Shown here: positions 16,885-24,011 of the stretch, one piece after another
Layout of the letters: every line of letters starts with the position of its first letter
Numbering within the stretch: position 1 is the stretch's first letter
Notes under the pieces: model-generated
The model's input: the letters and a program-made list of their open reading frames with translations, nothing else
The model's database searches: none
Told to the model about the DNA's origin: nothing
Virus record (IMG/VR): IMGVR_UViG_3300023180_000383
Coordinates: 1 to 24,556 of that record
DNA: 24,556 nucleotides
Reading direction: 5' to 3' (one strand)
DNA from: a virus
Position numbers and translations under genes: made by a program

Positions 16885-19001
16885 TGGCATATCAGATTAA
16901 TAAGACAGACGGCGACTTACTAGTAGAATTAGTTGATGGACAACTTAATACACAAACTACTGACATTTCACTAATTGGTCGTAACTACTCTGGTTTTGGT
17001 GAGCCTATTAATGAAAACTTTGTTAAAATATTAGAAAACTTTTCTAATTCACAAGCACCTGCTAATCCACTTACAGGTCAACTTTGGTATGACACAGGTG
17101 AAGCAAGACTTAAAATTTTTAACGGTAGCCAATTTAAAAGTGCAGGCGGACCAATTGTTAGTCCAACACAACCTCAATTAGTTGCTGGAGACCTTTGGAT
17201 TGACAATCAAAACAACAAATTATATTTTTACGATGGAACTGATTTAGTATTAGTTGGTCCGGACTTTGCAACTTCTGAAGGCACAAGTGGTTTCACAACA
17301 GAAACAATTTTAGATACTACACAAACTAACAGAACTATTGTTAAATTAAATGTTGGCGGACAAGTAGAAGCAGTCCTTTCTAATATTAGATTTACACCAA
17401 ACACAAGTAATCCTATTAACGGTATTACTGGTGTTGTAGAAAAAGGTATTAATATCCTTGATAGTGATTTTAAATTACACGGTACAGCAACATCGGCAGA
17501 TACAATTATTAACGCACAAGGCGTTAAGAAAAATGCATCACAGTTTATGGCCACTGATGCTAACTCAACTACCAATGGTACTATCACTACAATTAACAAT
17601 GGCGGTATTACAGTAGGACCAGAAGACAACGTTGCTCTTAAGATTGTAAACAACCAAACAGTGTTATCAAATGCTGTACGTGATAGAAACTTTGAATTAA
17701 CAGTAAGAAAATCAAGCGGTACAACAAGTGCAATTAAAGTTAATACTGCTCAAAGTTACTTAGGTATTTTTAATTCAAGTCCACAAGCAACACTAGATGT
17801 TGGTGGTGATGTTATTATTTCAGGTAACTTGTCAGTACAAGGTGAAACATTTAATACAGATGTTGAAAACTTAAGAATTAAAGATATTAATATTGAACTT
17901 GCACTAGCATCTGATAGTACATTGTTAACAGATGCTCAAGTTGATAACGCAGGTATTATTGTTCGTTCAACACCTAATGATAAAGAGTTTTTATGGAAGA
18001 ATGCAACAAACGCATTTACAACAAATACATATTATGATTCAACACAAGGTTACAAGTTTAACGGTAACACAATGGTTTCAATGGCAGGTAGTCCTGCTGT
18101 TCCAACACTTAATCATATTATTGACGCACCTGATTTACAAACAGTTGGAACACTAACAGAACTACAAGTTGACAATGTTAATATTAACGGACCAACAATT
18201 AGTACAACTACTAATGAACTTCAATTAACAAGTTCAACAAATGAAATTAGTGTATTAAACAATAGAATTACAAATCTAGGCACACCAACAGTTGATGCTG
18301 ATGCGGCAACTAAAAAATATGTTGACGATTCGATTGATAACGAAGGTGTTGTTATGGCATTGAATATCACTGGATTAGGTTATGATCCTAATCAAAATGG
18401 TGGTACCACATTTGCAAATAATATTACTACATTGCTAGAAGAAATTGTTCCAGCAAGTACTAAGAAAAATGGAAGCCAAGCAAAGATTCATGCTACAGAC
18501 CAAACGGCGGCAGTAGCAACTCTATCGGCGGCAGACATGAATAATGCACTAGAAGAAAGTACAGTATCAGTTGATAAAACTGTTACAGTATCAACAAGAA
18601 CAATTATAGGTGTAACAACAGGTGTTACAACTATTTTACAATTAGATGCAGTTCACGGATATGATGCAGGCCGTAGCGTAATTATCGCAGGAGCAACATA
18701 TAATACAGGAACAGCATGGGCAAACTTAAATGGAACATGGAATATTGACAGAATTGTTAGTTCAACTGAAATAGAAGTGTCAGCAAACACTAGTACTGAT
18801 GGTGCATTTGCTTACGATGCTTCAAGTGGTACTACGCAACGTGTTACAGAAGTCGGCCAAGAAAACGAAGATGTGCTAAAAGACGTAGAATTTAGTGATG
18901 TAACTGGATCGGTAACACTAACAGTTAACAGATATGTCGTTACTTGCACAGTAAACGGGGGTGCTTGGACATTTACAAGCGGTGCAAACTCAGCGGTATG
19001 A
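16884..19001 (+). CDS. Tail fibre-like protein, paralogue 2, 705 aa
   Basis: ATG 16884 shares one base with the previous stop, and GGGGG at 16872-16876 is the ribosome site. The N-terminus (MAYQINKTD; TGQLWYDTGEARLKIFNG; GDLWIDNQNNKLYFYDG; LVLVGPDF) is paralogous to the genes on either side. The centre has SSPQATLDVGGDVIISGNL (near 17775-17830), a fibre motif also present in the preceding gene. Near residues 463-484, RITNLGTPTVDADAATKKYV matches the ritNLgxPxxxxDAatKkYVD linker common in long-tail-fibre proteins. The C-terminal ~200 residues differ from both paralogues and are Thr/Val/Ser-rich. They include two stretches (near 18590-18820 and 18900-18990) that look like beta domains; I do not recognise a family. 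It ends 34 bases before the third paralogue, with a late-promoter-like box in the gap. Confidence 0.75.
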   Translation: MAYQINKTDGDLLVELVDGQLNTQTTDISLIGRNYSGFGEPINENFVKILENFSNSQAPANPLTGQLWYDTGEARLKIFNGSQFKSAGGPIVSPTQPQLVAGDLWIDNQNNKLYFYDGTDLVLVGPDFATSEGTSGFTTETILDTTQTNRTIVKLNVGGQVEAVLSNIRFTPNTSNPINGITGVVEKGINILDSDFKLHGTATSADTIINAQGVKKNASQFMATDANSTTNGTITTINNGGITVGPEDNVALKIVNNQTVLSNAVRDRNFELTVRKSSGTTSAIKVNTAQSYLGIFNSSPQATLDVGGDVIISGNLSVQGETFNTDVENLRIKDINIELALASDSTLLTDAQVDNAGIIVRSTPNDKEFLWKNATNAFTTNTYYDSTQGYKFNGNTMVSMAGSPAVPTLNHIIDAPDLQTVGTLTELQVDNVNINGPTISTTTNELQLTSSTNEISVLNNRITNLGTPTVDADAATKKYVDDSIDNEGVVMALNITGLGYDPNQNGGTTFANNITTLLEEIVPASTKKNGSQAKIHATDQTAAVATLSAADMNNALEESTVSVDKTVTVSTRTIIGVTTGVTTILQLDAVHGYDAGRSVIIAGATYNTGTAWANLNGTWNIDRIVSSTEIEVSANTSTDGAFAYDASSGTTQRVTEVGQENEDVLKDVEFSDVTGSVTLTVNRYVVTCTVNGGAWTFTSGANSAV

Positions 19002-19002
19002 C

Positions 19003-19010
19003 GATAAATA
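19003..19010 (+). promoter_or_regulatory. T4-late-promoter-like box GATAAATA
   Basis: GATAAATA matches NATAAATA and lies in a 34-base intergenic gap directly after a TGA stop. It is 25 bases upstream of the next ATG (19036), with the ribosome site AAGGGG (19021-19026) between. This position fits a late promoter giving separate transcription of the third fibre gene and the genes after it. Confidence 0.5.
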
Positions 19011-19035
19011 CAAACAATAAAAGGGGTTTTTAACT

Positions 19036-20514
19036 ATGGCATACATTATTAACAAAACCGACGGTTCGCAGATTTCAGTAGTCGAAGACGGTACTATCGA
19101 CCAGACTACCGACCTTAAACTAGTTGGTAAAAACTACGCTGGTTACGGTGAAATACAAAACGAAAACTTTGTTCACCTACTAGAAAACTTTTCTAGTGCT
19201 AATCAGCCAAGCAGAGCAATCCGAGGTCAAATTTGGTTTGACGCCGGTACTAGCAAATTAAAATTTTATGACGGTACTAAGTTCCGTACAACAGGTGGTG
19301 CAGAAGTAAGTGCTACACAGCCTTCGGGTTTAACAGAAGGTGATTTTTGGTGGGATAATCAAAACAATCAGTTGTATGCAAACACTGGTGCAGGATTTAT
19401 ATTAATTGGTCCACAATCTCAAGGTAGCACAGTTACATCGTGGATCACTGATACTATTAGAGATATTGCTCAAACGCAAAGAACAGTTATCAAAGGTACT
19501 GTTAACGACGAAGTAGTTGTTGTACTTTCGGCTTCAGACTTTACTATTGACTCATCCGACCCCGACAATGCCATTACAGGATTTGACGTAGTACATAGAG
19601 GTATGACCCTAAAGAATACAACTAATGCACAGCAAGGTGTTACATCCACTGCACACAGATGGTGGGGTACTGCTACAGACTCTGATAAACTTGGTGGTAG
19701 AGATGCTAGTGAGTATGTTGTATCAATTCCAGGACAAGAATCATCATTTACTGAAATTGTAAGATTTTCAGATGCAGGCTTTACAGTTGGTAACTCAAAC
19801 GATTTAAAAGTTGCTATTGAAAACGACAACCAAGCAGTTATTTCAAACGAAGTTGGTACAGTAATTAGATTTAAAGTTGATAATGCACAAGCACAATCAA
19901 CAGAGTCAGTACAAATTAAAGCAGAAGGTATTTTACCAGGTGCTAACAATACCTACAATTTAGGTAGTGCAAACACTAAATGGGCAAATATTCATGCTAC
20001 TACATTTAACGGTACAGCAACATCAGCCAACGCAATGGTTGTTGGACAAAACAATAGAACTGCAAGTACAAGTGCTACTAATGACACAGTAGCAGTTCGT
20101 GACAGTTCAGGTAACTTATCGGCAAACCTATTCCAAGGTGTTGCTACAGAAGCACGTTACGCTGACTTAGCAGAAAAATATACTACTGGCGAAGAATTAC
20201 CAGTTGGTACTATTGTTTCAGTTTGCAATCACGATGCACACGAAGTTGATGCTTGTGGTATTGATGACACACCAATTGGTGTTATTTCTGGCAAACCTGC
20301 ATTCTTAATGAATGCTGAGGCAGAAGGCCAAGCAGTTGCACTAAAAGGTCGAGTTCCTGTAAGAGTAATTGGTCCAGTTAATAAAGGTGACAAGTTATAT
20401 GCAGGTCCTAATGGTACAGCACAAAAAGCCAATGAAGGTGATTTAATTGGTGTTGCATTAGAGTCAAACGATAGACATGAAGAAAAACTAGTAGAAGCAG
20501 TTCTAAAAGTATAA
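19036..20514 (+). CDS. Tail fibre-like protein, paralogue 3, with a C-terminal DLAEKY-type domain, 492 aa
   Basis: ATG 19036 follows AAGGGG with 9-base spacing. The N-terminus (MAYIINKTDGSQISVVEDG; RGQIWFDAGTSKLKFYDG; GDFWWDNQNNQLYANTG; FILIGPQ) is the shared attachment-like domain. The middle (ISNEVGTVIRFKVDN; LPGANNTYNLGSANTKWANI; ATTFNGTATSANAM) parallels the middle of the first fibre gene. From about residue 375 (ARYADLAEKYTTGEELPVG) to the end there is a compact beta domain with GVISGKPAFLMN, VALKGRVPVRVIGPVNKGDK and DLIGVALES motifs. This kind of C-terminal domain recurs in marine phage fibres and resembles the Peptidase_G2-like autocleaving chaperone module, but I cannot assign a cleavage site or confirm catalysis. 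It probably acts in trimerisation or tip formation. Confidence 0.75.
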   Translation: MAYIINKTDGSQISVVEDGTIDQTTDLKLVGKNYAGYGEIQNENFVHLLENFSSANQPSRAIRGQIWFDAGTSKLKFYDGTKFRTTGGAEVSATQPSGLTEGDFWWDNQNNQLYANTGAGFILIGPQSQGSTVTSWITDTIRDIAQTQRTVIKGTVNDEVVVVLSASDFTIDSSDPDNAITGFDVVHRGMTLKNTTNAQQGVTSTAHRWWGTATDSDKLGGRDASEYVVSIPGQESSFTEIVRFSDAGFTVGNSNDLKVAIENDNQAVISNEVGTVIRFKVDNAQAQSTESVQIKAEGILPGANNTYNLGSANTKWANIHATTFNGTATSANAMVVGQNNRTASTSATNDTVAVRDSSGNLSANLFQGVATEARYADLAEKYTTGEELPVGTIVSVCNHDAHEVDACGIDDTPIGVISGKPAFLMNAEAEGQAVALKGRVPVRVIGPVNKGDKLYAGPNGTAQKANEGDLIGVALESNDRHEEKLVEAVLKV

Positions 20515-20528
20515 GGAAGAAGTAGAAA

Positions 20529-21461
20529 ATGGCAATTATTACAGCGGCAAGATATAACGATTTACAAGCCAAAGTTGCTAATATTTTAGGCAACGGTAGT
20601 GGCGAACAAGGTTATGGACAAACTTTAACAAGTTCTCAAGTAGCCGCTGAAACTGTTATTGACTCTCAACATATGTCAGACTTATATACTGACATGGTCA
20701 AATGTAGAGTACACCAAGTTGGTAGTGTTCCTCAATCAATTGCTACTGTTTCTGTAGGTAACGTAATTGAAGAAGACAGTTCCGATACAGGTACAGCACG
20801 TGGTATTGTACAGTACGAAGCACTTGCTGATACTATTGTTGACGACAAAGACTTAATTTATACTGCTGATACATCACAGAGCACAATTACTGCTTCAAAA
20901 GTAGCATCAACAAGAACTGCATCATGGGCAGGTGTTGTTGACCATATTGTTACAGTAACATGGCCAAGTGCAGATGCACGTAGACACTTTTTTAATGCCG
21001 GCGGCGAAATTCGTTTTACAGCAGATTTAGATCCAGATGTTTCAAACGGTAAAAACAATGACTGGAATAACTTACTTTCTCAAATGGGAGTAGTAAGTTT
21101 TAAAGCACAAACTTGTACATCAAATGGTACTTCACCAGGCACAAGTTTCAATCTTGGAAATTTTGATATAACTAGTACAGATCAATTAGTATTCCAAAAA
21201 GACGGTTCGGGCGTATATGCAGAAAACGATTACAACATTAAAGTTAAAGAACTTAGTGCCCTACAACTACAATTTACAATTCAATTCCGTGATGATGACG
21301 CAGGCGATGACGCAGGCGACTCAAACAATGACGGTGCAATTAACCCAATTGACGAAAGCGTAACAGGTACACTAGAAAGTGTTGTAGGCGAAAGACTGCC
21401 TACTGGTGCTAATGTTTCTCTTTCTACTCCAGCATACGCAACCACAAACAACCTAGCATAA
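20529..21461 (+). CDS. Probable virion structural protein with a dockerin/EF-hand-like loop, 310 aa
   Basis: ATG 20529 is preceded by AAGGAAG (20513-20519), 9-base spacing, and lies 14 bases after the third fibre gene, so it is probably co-transcribed. The protein begins MAIITAARYNDLQAKVANIL, a short helical start followed by beta-rich sequence. Near residues 256-276 it has two DDAG units followed by DSNNDGAINPIDE. This matches the D-x-N-x-D-G-x-I-N-x-x-D calcium-binding loop of dockerin/EF-hand type. There is no signal peptide or membrane segment. Its position at the end of the virion block suggests a structural role such as a fibre-associated or tail protein. I recognise the type from marine T4-like phages but cannot name a characterised homologue. 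Confidence 0.6.
   Translation: MAIITAARYNDLQAKVANILGNGSGEQGYGQTLTSSQVAAETVIDSQHMSDLYTDMVKCRVHQVGSVPQSIATVSVGNVIEEDSSDTGTARGIVQYEALADTIVDDKDLIYTADTSQSTITASKVASTRTASWAGVVDHIVTVTWPSADARRHFFNAGGEIRFTADLDPDVSNGKNNDWNNLLSQMGVVSFKAQTCTSNGTSPGTSFNLGNFDITSTDQLVFQKDGSGVYAENDYNIKVKELSALQLQFTIQFRDDDAGDDAGDSNNDGAINPIDESVTGTLESVVGERLPTGANVSLSTPAYATTNNLA
21294..21317 (+). repeat. Perfect 12-bp tandem repeat (two copies) encoding DDAG-DDAG
   Basis: GATGACGCAGGC occurs twice in direct succession, in frame, immediately upstream of the codons for the D-x-N-x-D-G loop. In-frame units of this kind can expand or contract by slippage without breaking the gene. Confidence 0.8.
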
Positions 21462-21484
21462 CTTAAAACATAGTAAATATTGCT

Positions 21485-21829
21485 ATGGATGAGAAGTTAG
21501 AAAAAGCCTTGGAATTTGGCAATTATTCTGCCACGTTAGATAACCAAAAACGTATGTTACACGAAAAGTTTGTAACAGACTCTATCTATTTTACCAACGG
21601 CGGCCAATTCACTATATCAAAAGAACTTATTAACTATGTTAACATTTTGGTTAACACTGGGCAAGAGTCATCTGTTTTGATTGACGACAACGATATTCCG
21701 ATTGAGATAGCAGATGTTGAAGACTTCTATTCAAACATCACAAACAAATACTTTGTTGCTCTAAACGATTATCATATAGCATATAAAAAGTTAGAGTCAA
21801 GCAGAACGGTTGACGGCTTAGTAGAATGA
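21485..21829 (+). CDS. Small conserved-looking phage protein of unknown function, 114 aa
   Basis: ATG 21485 is the only plausible start: the next in-frame ATG (residue 24) would remove much of the first helix. No Shine-Dalgarno sequence precedes it (AGTAAATATTGCT only). The protein begins MDEKLEKALEFGNYSATLDN and is acidic. It has a helical N-terminus, a central segment QFTISKELINYVNILVNTG, then SSVLIDDNDIPIEIADVEDF and a helical C-terminus. No catalytic motif, signal or membrane segment is visible. It resembles small conserved proteins next to fibre genes in marine T4-like phages, of unknown role. Its stop overlaps the following start (ATGA), so the two genes are likely translationally coupled. 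Confidence 0.6.
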   Translation: MDEKLEKALEFGNYSATLDNQKRMLHEKFVTDSIYFTNGGQFTISKELINYVNILVNTGQESSVLIDDNDIPIEIADVEDFYSNITNKYFVALNDYHIAYKKLESSRTVDGLVE

Positions 21830-22644
21830 CAAATGGTGTACTTTTATTTGCATACAACAATGCTCAAATAGATTATGTTGCACAGGCTTGCTTTTTAGCA
21901 AAGCGTGTAACACAGTACCTTAACCTTCCTACAACTCTTGTTACTGACGATAAAAAACGTGTAGAAGAATACTACGACTCTAGTGTATTTGACAATATTG
22001 TTGTACTAGATAACAAACGCTGGAATAAAAAAACATATGCTGATGGTAGTTTATCTAAAAAAACACTAGACTTTAAAAATTATAATCGTACAGATGCATA
22101 CGATGTAACACCATATGATAATACGCTAATACTTGATACAGATTATATTATTTCAAACAGTTTATTAGCAAACTGTTTTGACAGTGTAAACGATTTAATG
22201 ATGTATTCAAGTGCAGTTGATATTACAGGCTGGCGCAATACAGACGAATTTAAATTAATTAGTGAAACAAGTATAAAATTTTATTGGGCAACTTGTGTAT
22301 TTTTTAGAAAAAACAACAAAAATAAGATTTTCTTTAACTTATTAAAACACATTAAAGAAAACTATCAACACTATCGTAACCTATATCAAATTACAAGCAC
22401 AGTGTATCGCAATGACTATGCGTTTAGTATTGCGGCACACATTGTTGGTGGTGTAAAAGAGTTACCAGGAAGAATGATTTATAGTACACATAACGATGTA
22501 CTGAATAAAATTGATAACGAAAACATAAAGTTGCTTGTTGAAAAACAAAATAGAACAGGCGAATATACATTATTAAAAACAAGTGGCATTAATATTCACG
22601 TTATGAACAAGTTTAGTTTAAACAGGGAAATAGCCAATGCCTAA
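21826..22644 (+). CDS. Putative GT-A-fold glycosyltransferase, 272 aa (tandem copy 1)
   Basis: ATG 21826 overlaps the preceding stop by four bases (ATGA), consistent with coupling. The N-terminal half has the alternating strand/helix look of a nucleotide-sugar-binding domain: GVLLFAYNN, then QACFLAKRV, then PTTLVTDDKK. A DxD motif follows at residues 104-106 (LILDTDYII). In GT-A enzymes this Asp pair coordinates the metal bound to the sugar nucleotide. Downstream are WATCVFFRKNN and YRNDYAFSIAAHIVGG, placed where acceptor-binding residues of GT8-like enzymes lie. There is no signal peptide or membrane segment, so a cytoplasmic enzyme is expected. It shares length and layout with the next gene. 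Donor and acceptor are unknown; virion proteins or host glycans are possible targets. Confidence 0.6.
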   Translation: MTNGVLLFAYNNAQIDYVAQACFLAKRVTQYLNLPTTLVTDDKKRVEEYYDSSVFDNIVVLDNKRWNKKTYADGSLSKKTLDFKNYNRTDAYDVTPYDNTLILDTDYIISNSLLANCFDSVNDLMMYSSAVDITGWRNTDEFKLISETSIKFYWATCVFFRKNNKNKIFFNLLKHIKENYQHYRNLYQITSTVYRNDYAFSIAAHIVGGVKELPGRMIYSTHNDVLNKIDNENIKLLVEKQNRTGEYTLLKTSGINIHVMNKFSLNREIANA

Positions 22645-23455
22645 TTTTACAGTCCTTGCACAAAATAACGAAGACAATTACATACGTCAAGCAGAATTAC
22701 TAGCAATGAGTATTAGGAATACTAACCCTAAAAGTAAAATATGCCTAATTACAAATGATGTAGTAGAAAACAAAGAACTGTTTGACGACATTGTACCTAT
22801 TCCTTGGGAAGATGCCGGCGAAGAACACAAATGGAAAGTACAAAACCGTTGGAAGATATATCATGCTTGTCCATATGACGCAACTTTTGTGCTAGATACT
22901 GATATGTTAGTACAACAAGATCTGTCAAACTGGTGGAACTTGATGCAAAATTATGATGTGTTCTATACAACAGCAGTTACAGACTACAAGTTTGAAAAAC
23001 CTGACACAAGTTACTATAGAAAAATGTTTATAGAAAACAAATTACCAGACACTTATGTAGCATTGCACTACTTTAAGAAGTCAGACTTTGCAAAAAAGTT
23101 TTATACTTGCTTAGAAGAAGTAATGAAGAACTGGGAATACTATTATGAAAAGTATGCTCCTAAGAAAATGCAAAAGTTTTTAAGTGTAGATGTATGTACA
23201 GCAATTACTATTAGAGTTTTAGACTGTGAACATTTAGTTACTAACAAAAAGTTACCGTTTCCTACTTTTGTACACATGAAGCCATACTTACAAAGTTGGA
23301 AAACACAAACAAAGAAATGGCAAGACAGAATTACTTGTTTTGTTGATGACGATTTAAATTTAAGAGTTGGTGGTTGGTTACAAAACACAGTGTTCCACTA
23401 TACAGAAAAAGATTTTACAGGAAAGTTTTATGACAGATTTAAAAGATTGGACTGA
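22637..23455 (+). CDS. Putative GT-A-fold glycosyltransferase, 272 aa (tandem copy 2)
   Basis: ATG 22637 lies inside the end of the previous gene (8-base overlap), with AGGGA at 22623-22627 as ribosome site. The protein begins MPNFTVLAQNNEDNYIRQAE, continues KICLITNDV, then has a DxD motif at residues 87-89 (FVLDTDMLV) followed by WWNLMQNYDVFYTT. This is the same strand order as the preceding 272-residue protein, so the pair looks like an old tandem duplication. The C-terminal half is richer in aromatics and Lys (VALHYFKKSDFAKKFY; FVHMKPYLQSW; NTVFHYTEKDF), and His/Lys near the end could serve in phosphate binding, as in GT8-like enzymes. Substrates are unknown. Confidence 0.65.
   Translation: MPNFTVLAQNNEDNYIRQAELLAMSIRNTNPKSKICLITNDVVENKELFDDIVPIPWEDAGEEHKWKVQNRWKIYHACPYDATFVLDTDMLVQQDLSNWWNLMQNYDVFYTTAVTDYKFEKPDTSYYRKMFIENKLPDTYVALHYFKKSDFAKKFYTCLEEVMKNWEYYYEKYAPKKMQKFLSVDVCTAITIRVLDCEHLVTNKKLPFPTFVHMKPYLQSWKTQTKKWQDRITCFVDDDLNLRVGGWLQNTVFHYTEKDFTGKFYDRFKRLD
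23419..23425 (+). promoter_or_regulatory. Ribosome-binding site that fixes the start at 23430
   Basis: AGGAAAG lies four bases before ATG 23430. No such site precedes the in-frame ATG at 23367, so the shorter protein is preferred. Confidence 0.65.
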
Positions 23456-24011
23456 AGTTCCTATAAAACCAGCACCAACATATGCTAACTTTAATGTAAC
23501 TACTGGTTACATTGATAGTTTTAGCGACTCGCCTCTTGGCGAACATAGTATTGAAGTTGAATACGATAGTGTTAGAGATATTATCGAAGGCAAAGCATTT
23601 TACAAACACTACAAAGTATTGTTTAATCCTGCATCAACTATGTATGAACTTGTAAATGTACACGAAGAAAAAGCATACGAGTACAATGTTAATAATAGTT
23701 TTTACAAAGTACAAGAAAATGATAGTGCAGATATTATTTTAGTTAAAAATTACATAACGCAACAATGGGAATTAACATTTGGTAAATTGTTTCAAAAAAC
23801 ACTAGATAAAAACAATGTAACATTACAAACTAAAAAACAATTTAGTATTGTAAAGAAAAATGACCCATATGTTCTATATAGAGAATTAAATTTTGATTTA
23901 AGTTCAAACGATTTAGTCTTGCAATTTAATGAAAATGATAGTATAATAGAGTTTGACGTTTACACTACTAAAGTCTTTAACAGTTACGGAGTACAAGTTG
24001 TCAAAAATTAA
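23430..24011 (+). CDS. Beta-rich protein of unknown function, 193 aa
   Basis: The frame extends upstream to an ATG at 23367, but ATG 23430 is preferred. It has AGGAAAG just upstream, and the first 21 residues of the longer version lie entirely over the end of the previous gene. Even so there is a 26-base overlap with that gene. The protein begins MTDLKDWTEVPIKPAPTYAN and is rich in alternating hydrophobic/polar strands (SIEVEYDSVRDI; HYKVLFNPASTMYELVNV; LVLQFNENDSIIEFDVY). It has no Cys, no membrane segment and no catalytic signature I can recognise. It is sandwiched between glycosyltransferase-like genes and overlaps both, so it is likely made with them. An acceptor, binding partner or accessory subunit is a guess from position only. 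Confidence 0.6.
   Translation: MTDLKDWTEVPIKPAPTYANFNVTTGYIDSFSDSPLGEHSIEVEYDSVRDIIEGKAFYKHYKVLFNPASTMYELVNVHEEKAYEYNVNNSFYKVQENDSADIILVKNYITQQWELTFGKLFQKTLDKNNVTLQTKKQFSIVKKNDPYVLYRELNFDLSSNDLVLQFNENDSIIEFDVYTTKVFNSYGVQVVKN
23988..23991 (+). promoter_or_regulatory. Ribosome-binding site GGAG for a TTG start
   Basis: GGAG lies six bases before TTG 23998, the best-supported start of the last gene. An earlier in-frame TTG at 23953 has no comparable site. Confidence 0.55.

Noticed and set aside
17228-17653. 141-codon antisense open frame
   Set aside because: Shadow of the second fibre gene; hydrophobic composition mirrors the sense codons.
19016-19031. AAAAGGGGTTTTT before the third fibre gene as a terminator
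   Set aside because: It is not an inverted repeat (GGGG is not matched by CCCC) and it contains the ribosome site of the next gene.
19470-19949. 159-codon antisense open frame
   Set aside because: Shadow of the third fibre gene, with the same composition bias.
21472-21479. AGTAAATA as a third late promoter
   Set aside because: It differs from NATAAATA at a core base; kept only as part of the start-site observation, not as a feature.
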